A stretch of DNA of 6,067 nucleotides, taken from Anaerolineales bacterium UBA6128 (lineage in GTDB: Bacteria; Chloroflexota; Anaerolineae; UBA1429). Under the pieces are notes generated by a model that was given only the letters and a program-made list of their open reading frames with translations, ran no database searches and was not told where the DNA came from. Below, piece by piece: positions 5,386 to 6,067 of the stretch. Positions within the stretch are counted from its first letter, which is position 1, and each line of letters starts with the position of its first letter. Position numbers and translations under genes: made by a program. The stretch lies in contig DIVQ01000001.1 in the NCBI GenBank assembly GCA_002423325.1, forward strand, positions 1 through 6,067. Reading direction: 5' to 3'.

Positions 5386-6067
<682 letters not shown>

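Overview
The window is a GC-rich stretch of bacterial chromosome made mostly of housekeeping genes. In order it holds the 3' end of atpD (F1 beta), atpC (F1 epsilon), murA (first committed step of peptidoglycan synthesis), an mreB/mbl-type actin homologue, a tyrosine-recombinase-like protein, acpP (acyl carrier protein, minus strand) and the 5' part of ftsH (membrane AAA+ protease), which runs off the right edge. The order atpD-atpC-murA-mreB/mbl recalls the atpC...murAA-spoIID...mbl neighbourhood of Bacillus and other Firmicutes. High GC, the lack of a spoIID-like gene and the housekeeping mix make a Chloroflexota-type organism (Anaerolineae/Caldilineae-like) my best guess, but that is inference from memory of gene order, not a search.

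Left part (1-3629): four same-strand genes. atpD and atpC are 25 nt apart and clearly cotranscribed. An 80-nt gap with a strong GC hairpin lacking a U-tract separates atpC from murA. murA and mreB are 67 nt apart, and that gap carries a good sigma70-type promoter, so mreB can be transcribed on its own. Energy (ATP synthase), wall precursor supply (MurA) and wall-synthesis guidance (MreB/Mbl) are thus adjacent.

Middle (3630-4802): a 228-nt gap with overlapping, partly mutually exclusive inverted repeats leads into a 314-residue tyrosine recombinase homologue. Its N-terminal core-binding domain looks normal, but its catalytic domain has lost four of the six catalytic positions, including the tyrosine nucleophile. 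This is the most unusual gene in the window and may be a recombinase fold repurposed for DNA binding.

Right part (4803-6067): a long hairpin serves as a shared terminator for the convergent recombinase-like gene and acpP. acpP is a single gene with a near-consensus promoter (TTGACG-16-TATAAT). It is divergent from ftsH, which has an extended -10 promoter and a GTG start. Between that promoter and ftsH lies a possible 21-codon Arg-rich leader ORF whose stop overlaps the ftsH start as GTGA.

No tRNA, rRNA, CRISPR array, insertion sequence or phage attachment site was found. The candidate novelties are the catalytically dead recombinase homologue with its structured upstream region, the altered nucleotide-pocket residues of the MreB/Mbl protein, and the candidate ftsH leader ORF.
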